Source: a virus. From it: a stretch of 40,681 nucleotides of DNA. The DNA is taken from the IMG/VR virus record IMGVR_UViG_3300031784_003532, positions 1 to 40,681 of that record; one strand, given 5' to 3'. This document shows, piece after piece, positions 27,909-36,225 of the stretch (position 1 is the first letter of the stretch; the number at the start of each line of letters is the position of its first letter). Under the pieces are notes generated by a model. It did no database searches, was not told the origin of the DNA, and was given only the letters and a program-made list of their open reading frames with translations. The translations under genes were made by a program, and so were the position numbers.

Positions 27909-29166
27909 CCACCACGACATTCAGCATAAGCTGTGGCGCACTAAGAAGCGCTTCGCGTTGGTGGCAGCTGGCCGAGGAAGCGGCAAGACAGAGCTGGCAC
28001 GTCGCCGCATCGTTCGGTATCTTCCGATCAAGAAGCCTTGGTCGAACCCGATGTACTTCTACGCGCTGCCCACGTATGGTCAAGCTAAGCGCGTTGCCTG
28101 GGAAGAGATCAAGAAGCTAGTGCCTAAGCATTGGATTCTCGGCGAACCCAAGGACGGTGAGATGGTAATCAAGACGATCTTTGGCAGTAGCCTCTACGTC
28201 GTAGGTCTCGACAAGCCTCAGCGTATCGAAGGAAACCAGTGGGACGGCGGGATCATCGATGAGTTCAGCGATCAGCGGCCCGGCGTGTTCGACAAGTCCG
28301 TTCGTCCAGCGCTGTCTCACAAGACCGGCTGGTGTTGGATGATCGGCGTCCCTAAGCGCTTCGGCATTGGCGCCGTTGAGTTCAAGGACAAGTTCTACAA
28401 GTACATGGACGAGGCAGCTGACCCTGACTTTCAGTCCTTCACGTGGTCCAGCGAGGACATCCTTAGTGCTAGCGAGCTCGAGAGCGCTCGTCGTAACCTG
28501 TCGTCTGAGGACTACGACGAACAGTTCCGCGCGTCATGGGTTAGCATTCGTGGTGCAGTGTATCACGCGTTCGACGAGGTCTTCAATGTTGTGTCAGAGG
28601 CTACATACAAAGCCGACGTTCCTATCGTCGTAGGCCAAGACTTCAACGTCGACCCGATGTCGTGGGTTCTCTGCCACGTTGCAGCTAATGGCCTCGTTGC
28701 GTTCGATGAACTGCGCATCAACAACACGAACACGCAGGCATCGCTCGACATACTTCATCAAAAGTACGGTCACCATAAAGCTGGCTGGATCTTCATCGGC
28801 GACGCGAGCGGCCGAGCACGTAAGACCAGCGCTACATCAACGGATTACGTCATCATTAAGAATGATCCTAGGTTCCCTAACAAGACGATGTCGTACACCA
28901 AAGCAAACCCTGCAGTCGAGGACCGCAATGCGTCAGTTAACGCGCTCCTCTGCAACGCGAATAAGGATCGCCGGCTGTTCGTTAACCCTCGCTGCAAGTG
29001 GCTCATTCGCGACTTGACATCGCTCTCTTATAAGCCTAACACGCGAGAGATACAGCTCGGCCCAGGGCTAGGCCACATGAGCGATGCGCTTGGGTATATC
29101 GTCTACAGGTTATTCCCATTGAGAACTGATCACAAAATAACATCATCGTTGGTGACGCGTGGTTAA
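27892..29166 (+). CDS. Terminase large subunit
   Basis: A 424-residue packaging ATPase-nuclease. Walker A is FALVAAGRGSGKTELARR, Walker B GGIIDEFSD, and the C-terminal nuclease begins VVGQDFNVDPMSWVL (metal-binding Asp), with further acidic residues in FIGDASGRAR. It works with the small subunit to cut and translocate DNA into the prohead through the portal that follows. It begins 17 bp inside the glycosyltransferase gene and overlaps the portal start by 8 bp. It seems full length for this class. Confidence 0.95.
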   Translation: MWSQLNHHDIQHKLWRTKKRFALVAAGRGSGKTELARRRIVRYLPIKKPWSNPMYFYALPTYGQAKRVAWEEIKKLVPKHWILGEPKDGEMVIKTIFGSSLYVVGLDKPQRIEGNQWDGGIIDEFSDQRPGVFDKSVRPALSHKTGWCWMIGVPKRFGIGAVEFKDKFYKYMDEAADPDFQSFTWSSEDILSASELESARRNLSSEDYDEQFRASWVSIRGAVYHAFDEVFNVVSEATYKADVPIVVGQDFNVDPMSWVLCHVAANGLVAFDELRINNTNTQASLDILHQKYGHHKAGWIFIGDASGRARKTSATSTDYVIIKNDPRFPNKTMSYTKANPAVEDRNASVNALLCNANKDRRLFVNPRCKWLIRDLTSLSYKPNTREIQLGPGLGHMSDALGYIVYRLFPLRTDHKITSSLVTRG

Positions 29167-30373
29167 ACAGCTGACCTCTAACATTATCGTCAACGAGAGC
29201 GATAACGTACTGGCCCAGGCGCCAGGATCGATCAAGTACGATAAGATACGCTTGATGCGCAAAGACCCAACCATCTTCCTCGCGAGGTTGATGATACGGT
29301 CTCCTATCATCGCATCGTCGTGGACCATCGAGCGAGACGACGCTGAGTTGCAGGTCATCGCTGACGAAGTGAGCGCTCAGCTCATGCCGCTGCGTTTTCG
29401 GTTCCTTGAAGCTGCTTCACAAGGGCTCATCGACTTCGGGTGGCAAGCTTTTGAAAAGGTCTGGGTCGTTGAGAACGGGCGCTACACCATCAAGAAGCTA
29501 AAGCCTTTAATTCAGGATATCACTGACGTCCTAGTTGACCTTGAGACTGGTGACTACATCGGCATAAGGAACGGTACTGACGAGGATGAAGTAGAGCTGG
29601 AGGTCTTTGACTCGCTGCTGCTCAACGTCAACGTCGAGTGCGATTATCACTATGGTCATTCATACATGGCTAACGCTGAACGATCCTACGACGCGTCGAT
29701 CAACGTATCGCGCAGCGCTGACATCTACGACAAGAAGATCGCAGGCGCTCACTGGCTTATTCGTTTCCCTGATGGAGGCGAGAGTTTGCATAACGGCGTG
29801 ATGACTCCTAACGATGTCATAGCCAAGAGCCTGCTTACTGCACTCGAAAGCAGCGGTTCGTTTGCCATACCTCACAGGATCCTCGATACACTAGAGCAGC
29901 TCTCAGGTACTACACCGCAAGCCTGGCAGATCGAGCTCATCGAATCATCTGGCAGTGGTGCTAACTTCGAAGAGCGACTACTTCGATGTGACCGTGAAAA
30001 GGTTAGAGCGTTCGGCGTACCCGAGCGTTCCATACTTGAAGGTCAGTTCGGCACTAAGGCCGAAGCTGATTCACACGGTGACTTCGCTCTGCTTGGCATT
30101 GACCTCTTAAATCAAAGTATCGTCGAGCAGCTTAATACTCAGCTCGTGAATCAGATTCTCGAGCTGAACTATGGCGCGCAGTTCAAGAGCCGCGTGTATC
30201 TCAAAGCTCAGCCTTTGAGCGACTCATCTGTGTCGTACCTGCGTCAGCTCTACAGTACGATCATGTCGAACAGCGATGGATTCATTTCAGAGTTCGCATC
30301 GTTGGACATCGACGCAATTCGAGACCGCTTGCAGATCCCATACGTTGAGGTGCCAGATGCCTTTGGACCGTAA
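29159..30373 (+). CDS. Portal protein (Mu gp29 / DUF935-like)
   Basis: A 404-residue portal of the Mu gp29 type. Landmarks are PIIASSWTIE, the DFGWQAFEKVW segment, the IQDITDVLVDLETGDYIGI beta region and the C-terminal helix HGDFALLGIDLLNQSIVEQLNTQLVNQILELNYG with SLDIDAIRDRLQIP. It forms the dodecameric DNA channel at the head vertex. The start is GTG 29159, overlapping the terminase stop. Its neighbours (gp36-like, gpF-like, gpI-like) repeat the Mu-type arrangement. Confidence 0.9.
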   Translation: MVKQLTSNIIVNESDNVLAQAPGSIKYDKIRLMRKDPTIFLARLMIRSPIIASSWTIERDDAELQVIADEVSAQLMPLRFRFLEAASQGLIDFGWQAFEKVWVVENGRYTIKKLKPLIQDITDVLVDLETGDYIGIRNGTDEDEVELEVFDSLLLNVNVECDYHYGHSYMANAERSYDASINVSRSADIYDKKIAGAHWLIRFPDGGESLHNGVMTPNDVIAKSLLTALESSGSFAIPHRILDTLEQLSGTTPQAWQIELIESSGSGANFEERLLRCDREKVRAFGVPERSILEGQFGTKAEADSHGDFALLGIDLLNQSIVEQLNTQLVNQILELNYGAQFKSRVYLKAQPLSDSSVSYLRQLYSTIMSNSDGFISEFASLDIDAIRDRLQIPYVEVPDAFGP

Positions 30374-30713
30374 CACACTAGAGCTGACTGTTGGCCGCGC
30401 TAACGTAACTAAGTGGGCTGACATGGATAACGACGGTGACGAAGCGGACATCGAGCGTCGCATCGATCACGCAATCGAATGGGCTACCACGCACTTCAAT
30501 TCCTTAGTGCAAGATCCGCCTGATAACACTGTCGTTAACGATGTCATATTGAAGTTTGCTGCAATATGGCTGTACGAATCACGTGGCATTGCAGAAGAAG
30601 ACGCTACGCGTAGCCCAGTGGCTCACCTTCGCAAGTACTGTCACACGTGGGTTGACGCGTTTAACAAGTCCACGATTCGTTTCACGCCGCATACGGCACC
30701 GAGCATAATATGA
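30357..30713 (+). CDS. Mu gp36-like head-tail connector protein
   Basis: A 118-residue protein in the position of Mu gp36 (DUF1320). It starts MPLDRNTLELTVGRANVTKWADMDNDG and contains DADIERRIDHAIEWATTHFNSLV-like helices and ILKFAAIWLYESRG, similar to the four-helix connector outline. ATG 30357 lies 6 nt after GAGG; the longer frame from 30276 runs inside the portal gene and is rejected. It overlaps its neighbours by 17 and 4 bp. Confidence 0.7.
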   Translation: MPLDRNTLELTVGRANVTKWADMDNDGDEADIERRIDHAIEWATTHFNSLVQDPPDNTVVNDVILKFAAIWLYESRGIAEEDATRSPVAHLRKYCHTWVDAFNKSTIRFTPHTAPSII

Positions 30714-31054
30714 GCGCTGATCGCCTTTACTGGTATCGTCTTAAGATCCTTCGTATCGTCGACGCTGACACGTTCGAAGTGACGCTCGATAAGGGTCATA
30801 AAGATTACGCTGAGAGACGCATTCGTCTTTATGGCGTTGACGCATTTGAGAAGAACACACTTCTAGGTCAAGCTGCCATCAAGCTAGTGCAGGGACTACT
30901 TAAGCCTGATACTTGGTATGAGGCGAAGTCGCATTATGATAAAGTCGATTCATTCGGCCGGTACCTCTATGAAATCTTTCTTGACGAAGACGCTCAGCTG
31001 TCGCTCGGTCAGCGCTTGATTGATGAAGGCTTCGCAAACCCAATGGTGCGCTAA
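30710..31054 (+). CDS. Thermonuclease (SNase)-like protein
   Basis: A 114-residue staphylococcal-nuclease-like protein. The catalytic pattern is retained: IVDADTFEVTL (Asp), RRIRLYGVDAFEKN (Arg, Asp and Glu), and VDSFGRYLYEIFL (second Arg), followed by LGQRLIDEGFANP. It is located inside the head gene cluster, between connector and minor head genes, joined by ATGA and single-base overlaps. A Ca-dependent nuclease in a morphogenesis operon may act on host DNA after entry, or be packaged; this is inference. Confidence 0.88.
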   Translation: MSADRLYWYRLKILRIVDADTFEVTLDKGHKDYAERRIRLYGVDAFEKNTLLGQAAIKLVQGLLKPDTWYEAKSHYDKVDSFGRYLYEIFLDEDAQLSLGQRLIDEGFANPMVR

Positions 31055-31827
31055 TGGCGAATCTTACAGCCCTACAAACACGTGAGCTTATACGCGTAGA
31101 GAACGCGATGGCGCTCGAGATACGAAAGGTAATGTCGACGTTCAAGCTCGTCGCTATTCGTAGAGCGATGCGAGGCGACACTAGCATAATAACTCAAAAA
31201 GAAATCGAACGGCTAGTTCGGGTTATAGCTGCCGGGATGGCTGCTGCCTCGTCATTTGGGCGACGTAGAGCGCGTTTAAACGCACGCGTGGTGAAGGCTA
31301 GTATTATCGATCAGTTCGAAGATGACATGTCGTATATGCCACAGTCATTGCAACTAGTGACCGACTTTACAACGTCCATTAACTATGAGTTGAATCAGTT
31401 CACTCGTGATCTCATCTCCGAGAACCTTCCCGTCGCCAGCATGAAGCGCAAACTAGCGGAGCGCTTTGCAGCATTAGGCGTAAGCCCTACGAACTCCTAT
31501 CAGCTAGAGAACATTGCTCGCACACAAGCTCAGATCACCTACAATGCCGCCAAGTACCGCGAAGAGCAAGAGGACTACATTCAGGACATCCTGTGGGGCT
31601 ACAAGTATGTGACCACCGGTGATGAGCGCGTAAGACCAGAGCACGCTGTGCTCGAAGGAGTAATGCTGCCGAAAGATGATCCATTCTGGAAGCGGTATTA
31701 TCCACCGAATGGCTGGTCTTGCAGATGCCAAGTGATTCCTATCTTTGAGAAGCAAAAGATCAAGAGACCACCGAAAGACGTTCCACCACCCGACCCTAAG
31801 TTCGCTAACACACCGGATCGCATATGA
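31054..31827 (+). CDS. Minor head protein (Mu gpF-like, SPP1 gp7 superfamily)
   Basis: A 257-residue protein. The C-terminal half contains the hallmark sequence IARTQAQITYNAAKYREEQ, YVTTGDERVRPEHAVLEGV and NGWSCRCQVIP (Asp/Glu, His and the C-R-C end), which defines the Mu gpF / SPP1 gp7 morphogenesis domain. The N-terminal half is helical. It is usually required for efficient head assembly or DNA delivery and associates with the portal. Confidence 0.9.
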   Translation: MANLTALQTRELIRVENAMALEIRKVMSTFKLVAIRRAMRGDTSIITQKEIERLVRVIAAGMAAASSFGRRRARLNARVVKASIIDQFEDDMSYMPQSLQLVTDFTTSINYELNQFTRDLISENLPVASMKRKLAERFAALGVSPTNSYQLENIARTQAQITYNAAKYREEQEDYIQDILWGYKYVTTGDERVRPEHAVLEGVMLPKDDPFWKRYYPPNGWSCRCQVIPIFEKQKIKRPPKDVPPPDPKFANTPDRI

Positions 31828-32759
31828 TACTCGATGCACTTTACTTGACGCTCTCTGCTGAAGGCGATGTCTCTGGTGACGGCTTAGTGTTCGAGAAAGA
31901 AGTAATCTACGTCGGAACCTTTACGAAAGGCGACGTTGAGTTTCACGTCACTGAGAAACTTATTGACCACTGGGTCAAAGAGTTCGAAGCGATGTCTCAA
32001 CACGGGTTCAAAGTCAAGCTTCCTGTTGAGCATACGTTTGATCCTGAGAAGAATCGCGGCCATGCTATTGCGTTCTCTAAAAAGCTCGACTCTAAAGGGC
32101 GCATCGGCTTGTTCGCTAAGCTTGAGTTCTTAGATGCCGAAGCAGCAAAGCTCGCTCATTCCACAGATGTAAGCATCTATTCGCCTCCTACATATCAGAT
32201 GGGGAATGGGTATACTGCGAATAGACCGATAACGCATGTTGCGTTGACTGATTATCCTGTCGTTCCTGGCCTCGATCCGTTTGAGACGTTGGCCGCTTCA
32301 CTTAAAGAGGTGATGGAGATGTCAATGAAAGACTTAGCTGAGAAGCTGAGCATGTCGATTCCGGCCGAAGTTACAGACGACGCTGGAATCGCCGATCTTA
32401 TCGTCGCTGAGATGGCGCGACTCAAAGCCGCCGCAGCCGATGCAACCAAGCCCAGCGATAAGACCGCTGTCATGGAAGCATCGATGACGAAGATGATGAA
32501 GGAACTTCGAGCCGCTAAGATCGACTCGTTGGTGACAGCCTGTAAGCTGACTCCAGCCGAGGCGACTCAGTGGAAGAAGACGTACGCCGAAGCTGACGCC
32601 ATCAGCTTTAGCGTTAACGACGGCTTCGACGCCGCGTTCAGCCTTGCTGTACACCGAGCTCCTATCACCACCCTTGGTGAGAAGACTCCGTCGCAGCATA
32701 AGTTTGATCCCAACAACAATCCTCTGATTGCAGACGCTAAGCGTCGGACTGGAGCGTAA
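31824..32759 (+). CDS. Prohead protease with scaffold tail (Mu gpI-like)
   Basis: A 311-residue protein. The N-terminal 150 residues match the Mu gpI protease outline (FTKGDVEFHVTEKLIDHWVKEFE, LPVEHTFDPEKNRGHAIAF, TDVSIYSPPTYQM with the probable catalytic His and Ser, THVALTDYPVVPGLDPF). The C-terminal half is helical and Ala/Lys-rich (AEMARLKAAAADATKPSDK), typical of a scaffold removed during maturation. It overlaps its neighbour upstream by ATGA. Its place directly before the decoration and capsid genes is standard. Confidence 0.85.
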   Translation: MILDALYLTLSAEGDVSGDGLVFEKEVIYVGTFTKGDVEFHVTEKLIDHWVKEFEAMSQHGFKVKLPVEHTFDPEKNRGHAIAFSKKLDSKGRIGLFAKLEFLDAEAAKLAHSTDVSIYSPPTYQMGNGYTANRPITHVALTDYPVVPGLDPFETLAASLKEVMEMSMKDLAEKLSMSIPAEVTDDAGIADLIVAEMARLKAAAADATKPSDKTAVMEASMTKMMKELRAAKIDSLVTACKLTPAEATQWKKTYAEADAISFSVNDGFDAAFSLAVHRAPITTLGEKTPSQHKFDPNNNPLIADAKRRTGA

Positions 32760-32762
32760 CCC

Positions 32763-33197
32763 TTGCCTAGTACAAGCGAAAAGAATTACATTGGCGACCT
32801 CGTTCGACATGAGTTCAACGAGGCGTACAATTTCGAAGCACTCGTGTTGGCCGCGGCTACCACAGTGCCAGTGAACTCCGATCTTCTTGGGTACCCAGTT
32901 GTGGTGTCTGGCACGACCGCCACCATCCAAACTGCGGCTCAAGTAACCGCGTTCACCGCCACGTCGTCCTGCAATGTCATTGCAGATGACACTCCGGCTG
33001 TTGCAGCTTTCTCTGCAACTCCTTCGACCGCCAAGTATCGCGTCTTGCGACGTGGTCCTGCAGTCGTCCATCGTCAAGGTCTCAAGACGGCTGATCCCGC
33101 AGCAGCCAACTACGATATGACCAAGTACATCGCTGCGCTCCTCGTCGCTGGAATCGTTGTCGTTAACGAAACCGGTTTGACTAACACCATCTCCTAA
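32763..33197 (+). CDS. Head decoration protein (lambda gpD-like)
   Basis: A 144-residue protein. The N-terminus NYIGDLVRHEFNEAYNFEALVLAA and C-terminus YRVLRRGPAVVHRQGLKTAD, KYIAALLVAGIVVVNE resemble the decoration-protein family encoded before lambda-type capsids. A Thr/Ala-rich section in the middle may be a surface insertion. The start is TTG at 32763 with GGAG 8 nt upstream. It would stabilise the expanded head. Confidence 0.8.
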   Translation: MPSTSEKNYIGDLVRHEFNEAYNFEALVLAAATTVPVNSDLLGYPVVVSGTTATIQTAAQVTAFTATSSCNVIADDTPAVAAFSATPSTAKYRVLRRGPAVVHRQGLKTADPAAANYDMTKYIAALLVAGIVVVNETGLTNTIS

Positions 33198-33207
33198 GGA
33201 GGCTGCT

Positions 33208-34197
33208 TTGTTAGACATCTTCACCACTGACGCGTTCAACCTGGTCTCATTGACATCTTCGATGGAGATCCTTCCCGTGATGCCAACTCGGCTCACGCAG
33301 TTGGGACTCTTCTCCGAAGAAGGAGTGAGCACCACGACCGTTGGCGTCGAGTTCCGGAACGGTTCGCTGTCGCTCATCCCGACCCAACCTCGAGGCACGA
33401 TGCCAGAGTATGGTCGGTCTGAGAAGCGAATCATTCGATCCTTCAGCATCCCGCACATTCCGAAGAATGACTCGATCCGAGCTGAAGAGGTGCAAAACCT
33501 CCGAGCCTTTGGAAGCAACGACTCGGCTCAAGCGGTGTCTGCTGTTGTGAACACCAAGTTGACTGCGTTGAAGCAGGATCATGAGTTCACCGCTGAATGG
33601 CACAAGATGGGCGCACTCCGCGGCGTGCTGTTGGATGCTGACGGCTCGTCGGTGCTGTACAACTTCTTCACGGAGTTTGGCATCAGCGAGACGAACGTCA
33701 ACTTCCCAATGGCGACCGCTAACGGTGTTGCAGCTGCAGCCCGTAGCGTAACGCGTCAAATGGAAACTGCGCTCGGTTCGCTGACTTACCGGTCGATTCG
33801 CGCACTTTGCAACCCGACGTTCTTTGAGTCGTTCATCAATAGCACTGACGTTAAAGCTGCTTACGACAAGTGGCAAGACGGCCAGTTCTTCCGTGATGAT
33901 CAACGACGCGGATTCTTGTACCAAGGCATCTACTGGGAGGAGTTCAACGCTTCTCTCGGTGCGACTCCTTTCATCCCTGCGAGCACCTGCCGCTTCATTG
34001 CTGAAGGCGTTCCTGGGTTGTTCAAGCGGTACAACGCGCCAGCTGACTTCATGGAGACAGTGAACACCGTTGGGAAGACTTACTACGCGAAGCAAGAAAT
34101 GCAACGCTTTGGTAAGGGCGTCGATCTGCACACGCAATCGAACCCGCTTCACATCTGCTTGCGACCTCAAACCCTCATCAAGGGTACTGCAACCTAA
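33208..34197 (+). CDS. Major capsid protein (lambda gpE-like)
   Basis: A 329-residue capsid protein of the gpE-like family: N-terminus LDIFTTDAFNLVSLTSSMEILPVMPTRLTQLGLF, then VEFRNGSLSLIPTQPRGT, and C-terminal VPGLFKRYNAPADFMETVNTVGKTYYAKQE, characteristic of this family. The start is TTG 33208 behind a near-perfect ribosome site (AAGGAGG, 33197-33203), one of the strongest in the window, as expected for the most abundant protein. TTG despite this strength is notable. It directly follows the decoration gene. Confidence 0.93.
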   Translation: MLDIFTTDAFNLVSLTSSMEILPVMPTRLTQLGLFSEEGVSTTTVGVEFRNGSLSLIPTQPRGTMPEYGRSEKRIIRSFSIPHIPKNDSIRAEEVQNLRAFGSNDSAQAVSAVVNTKLTALKQDHEFTAEWHKMGALRGVLLDADGSSVLYNFFTEFGISETNVNFPMATANGVAAAARSVTRQMETALGSLTYRSIRALCNPTFFESFINSTDVKAAYDKWQDGQFFRDDQRRGFLYQGIYWEEFNASLGATPFIPASTCRFIAEGVPGLFKRYNAPADFMETVNTVGKTYYAKQEMQRFGKGVDLHTQSNPLHICLRPQTLIKGTAT

Positions 34198-34706
34198 TGA
34201 TTGAGACGAATGTCACAATCTCACTAGACAAACTTAAGCTGTGGCGGAAGTCAATTCGGTCACAGCTTAAGCAGTCTAGCTCTGGGGACCTCACTGTCGT
34301 CTTTAAGCAGTGGGCTGTTCGTTACCGATCGTTTGCTCAAGACCGCTTTGACAGGGCGAGCAAAGGCGACGGTACATGGGAACGGTTGTCTCCCGTCACT
34401 ATTGCACGACGTCGAAAAGGCTCTTCGACGATTCTTCGAGACACTGGCACGCTGTTCGCAGCACTAGCGCCGACGTGGTCAGCTCCGCCTGGCAGCATAA
34501 ACGAACTCATCGATGGCGGCGTGCGAGTCGGGTTCGGCGGGTCAGCCTCGCACCCAGAAGGATTCGCGACGATAGCACAGATCGCAAGCTACCACCAAGT
34601 AGGTGGCGGCCGATTGCCTAGACGCGAGATCATTGTGCAACCTACTTCAAATGTCATTGACGCATTCGCGTCCGATCTTGAGAGGGCTTTAAAGAATGCT
34701 GAATGA
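34197..34706 (+). CDS. Mu gpG-like virion morphogenesis protein
   Basis: A 169-residue protein with RFDRASKGDGTWERLSPVTIARRRKGSSTILRDTGTLFAALAPTW and the later RVGFGGS, ASYHQVGGGRLPRREIIV, the signature of Mu gpG / tail completion protein S. It takes part in joining head and tail. It shares one base with the capsid stop and overlaps the next gene by 11 bp. Confidence 0.85.
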   Translation: MIETNVTISLDKLKLWRKSIRSQLKQSSSGDLTVVFKQWAVRYRSFAQDRFDRASKGDGTWERLSPVTIARRRKGSSTILRDTGTLFAALAPTWSAPPGSINELIDGGVRVGFGGSASHPEGFATIAQIASYHQVGGGRLPRREIIVQPTSNVIDAFASDLERALKNAE

Positions 34707-35190
34707 AATTTACAACTTCATATTCGATCACTTGAAGCGCAACGCGCCTGATGTTGTTAGAGATGGCAACATGCGCTCAATGACCGGCTCTAACTTCTCC
34801 GTAAAGAGAGCCGTATCGAACGCTGACTTCCCTGAGATCCAAATGGGTCTCAATCGTGTCCTAGGGCCGCTGTCTTCTACGTCGTCGCACTCTAAGTTCG
34901 AGTTGGAGTATGACATTAAGATCGCGTCTGGTGAGATGACACAGGACGTCATTAATGAATTGATGTGGTGGCTGCTGACTCGTGTTCAGTGGCTTAATAT
35001 GAACAGGGGTATATTCGACTATAAGAGTTCCCAGCCTATCACGTCCGTTACGTTTTCGGACAGTTCGGTAGGTTTAACAGTTGAAGATATCGGACGAAAT
35101 GTCGTCGGGTTTACTTCGCTGTCCAAGATAAGGGTTTTAGTCAATGTACCGCATTCTCTGTTCATTCCTACTGCTTGTGACAATGTCTAG
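34696..35190 (+). CDS. Hypothetical virion protein (164 aa)
   Basis: A 164-residue protein with helices at the N-terminus (NEIYNFIFDHLKRNAPDVV) and strand-rich remainder (KFELEYDIKIASGEMTQDVINELMWWLL, SVTFSDSSVGLTVEDIG). The position behind gpG suggests a tail terminator or neck protein. I cannot assign a family. Its C-terminus overlaps the next gene by 47 bp. Confidence 0.7.
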   Translation: MLNEIYNFIFDHLKRNAPDVVRDGNMRSMTGSNFSVKRAVSNADFPEIQMGLNRVLGPLSSTSSHSKFELEYDIKIASGEMTQDVINELMWWLLTRVQWLNMNRGIFDYKSSQPITSVTFSDSSVGLTVEDIGRNVVGFTSLSKIRVLVNVPHSLFIPTACDNV

Positions 35191-35524
35191 CGTGCTTCAC
35201 GCGCAAGACAAGCTCCCGCAGGTTGTGTCCCAAGAAGAGGCTCCACAACAATCTCTACTTTCATTTCGCCGCTCTCTGATCAAAGCGGCTGAAGAAGCGC
35301 ATCGCGACGGCGAGATCACTCGCGGCGAGCTCTTCAAGATCCGCATCGCGTCGCTTAGCCAGCCTTCGCTACGCAAGATGCAGCAGTCGATCGTCGAGCA
35401 AGCGACCTTTGAAGGAAAGATCGTCGCTGGTACACCGGTTGGCGCGATTGACTGGAACGCGTTGCTCCAGTTCATTAAAGAAGCGCTTCCTGTCATTCTC
35501 GAGATCATCAAGCTCCTTGCCTAA
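35144..35524 (+). CDS. Exported protein with signal peptide (126 aa)
   Basis: A 126-residue protein with a Sec signal peptide (MYRILCSFLLLVTMSSVLHA, cleavage before QDK). The mature region is helical and charged (LSFRRSLIKAAEEAHRDGEITRGELFKIRIA, ALLQFIKEALPVILEIIKLLA) with a hydrophobic C-terminal helix. It overlaps the upstream gene by 47 bp. One of three predicted exported proteins among the virion genes. The amphipathic C-terminal helix might interact with a membrane. The function is unknown. Confidence 0.78.
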   Translation: MYRILCSFLLLVTMSSVLHAQDKLPQVVSQEEAPQQSLLSFRRSLIKAAEEAHRDGEITRGELFKIRIASLSQPSLRKMQQSIVEQATFEGKIVAGTPVGAIDWNALLQFIKEALPVILEIIKLLA

Positions 35525-35526
35525 TC

Positions 35527-36225
35527 ATGCGATCACTGCTCCTACTCCTAACTTTGACGTCGTCGGCATTTGCACAGATCGAGACTTCGGTCTCTAAAGT
35601 GAAAGTGTTCGACGGCGTCGTCGGTGCTCGGCCAGTCGGAAGTCTTCTCTTCATCGACGCGGCGAGCGAACCTAAACTTGTTGATGCTGCCATCATCAAG
35701 ATTGTCACTCCAGCGAAGTTCGTTAGGGTGCGCGCCCGATCAAAAGGCACGTTTGACCTTACTCCGCTACAGAAGATAAGTGAGACAGAGCATGCACTTA
35801 TTGGGCAAGGCCGTTTCGCTGTCGAGATCACGACGTTCGATCCTTCGCTTGGTATTGACGACGCTGTTGTTGATGTGGAACTGCAAGAGCCTAAGCCAAA
35901 CGGCCCTGATGGTGATAAGTTTGATCGCCTTGCAGCTCGTGTGGCGACTTGGACGAAAGGTCTTACAAAGAACAAAGAACTAGCGGCCTGCTATTCCGAC
36001 GCGTCACGTCGTCTACTAGAAGAGCCCGCAACTACAATCAACATTGCGGCTGATCAAATAGTCGTCTGTCGAAACAAAGTGCTGCAAAATGGCATCCAGA
36101 GCTATACAAAGTTCATCGAAGAGCTAAATGCGGACATCAAATTGCGTTGGGGTTCGGCCCCGTTCACGAAAGCCGTAATGGCAGAGTACTATCAAGAAGT
36201 CGTAAGAGGCCTAGCATATGAATGA
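35527..36225 (+). CDS. Exported protein with signal peptide (232 aa)
   Basis: A 232-residue protein with a signal peptide (MRSLLLLLTLTSSAFA, cleavage before QIE). The mature part has a strand-rich N-terminal region (SKVKVFDGVVGARPVGSLLFID, VRVRARSKGTFDL) and a helical C-terminus (EPATTINIAADQIVV, SYTKFIEELNADI). It lies 2 bp behind the preceding exported protein and overlaps the peptidase gene by 8 bp. It might be periplasmic or envelope-associated during lysis or host takeover. No family is recognised. Confidence 0.78.
   Translation: MRSLLLLLTLTSSAFAQIETSVSKVKVFDGVVGARPVGSLLFIDAASEPKLVDAAIIKIVTPAKFVRVRARSKGTFDLTPLQKISETEHALIGQGRFAVEITTFDPSLGIDDAVVDVELQEPKPNGPDGDKFDRLAARVATWTKGLTKNKELAACYSDASRRLLEEPATTINIAADQIVVCRNKVLQNGIQSYTKFIEELNADIKLRWGSAPFTKAVMAEYYQEVVRGLAYE

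Noticed and set aside
32334-33518. Long minus-strand open frame of 394 codons, and another of 307 codons at 33247-34170
   Set aside because: Both are antisense shadows of the protease, decoration and capsid genes, which have recognisable families and ribosome sites. Nothing in the antisense translations is familiar.
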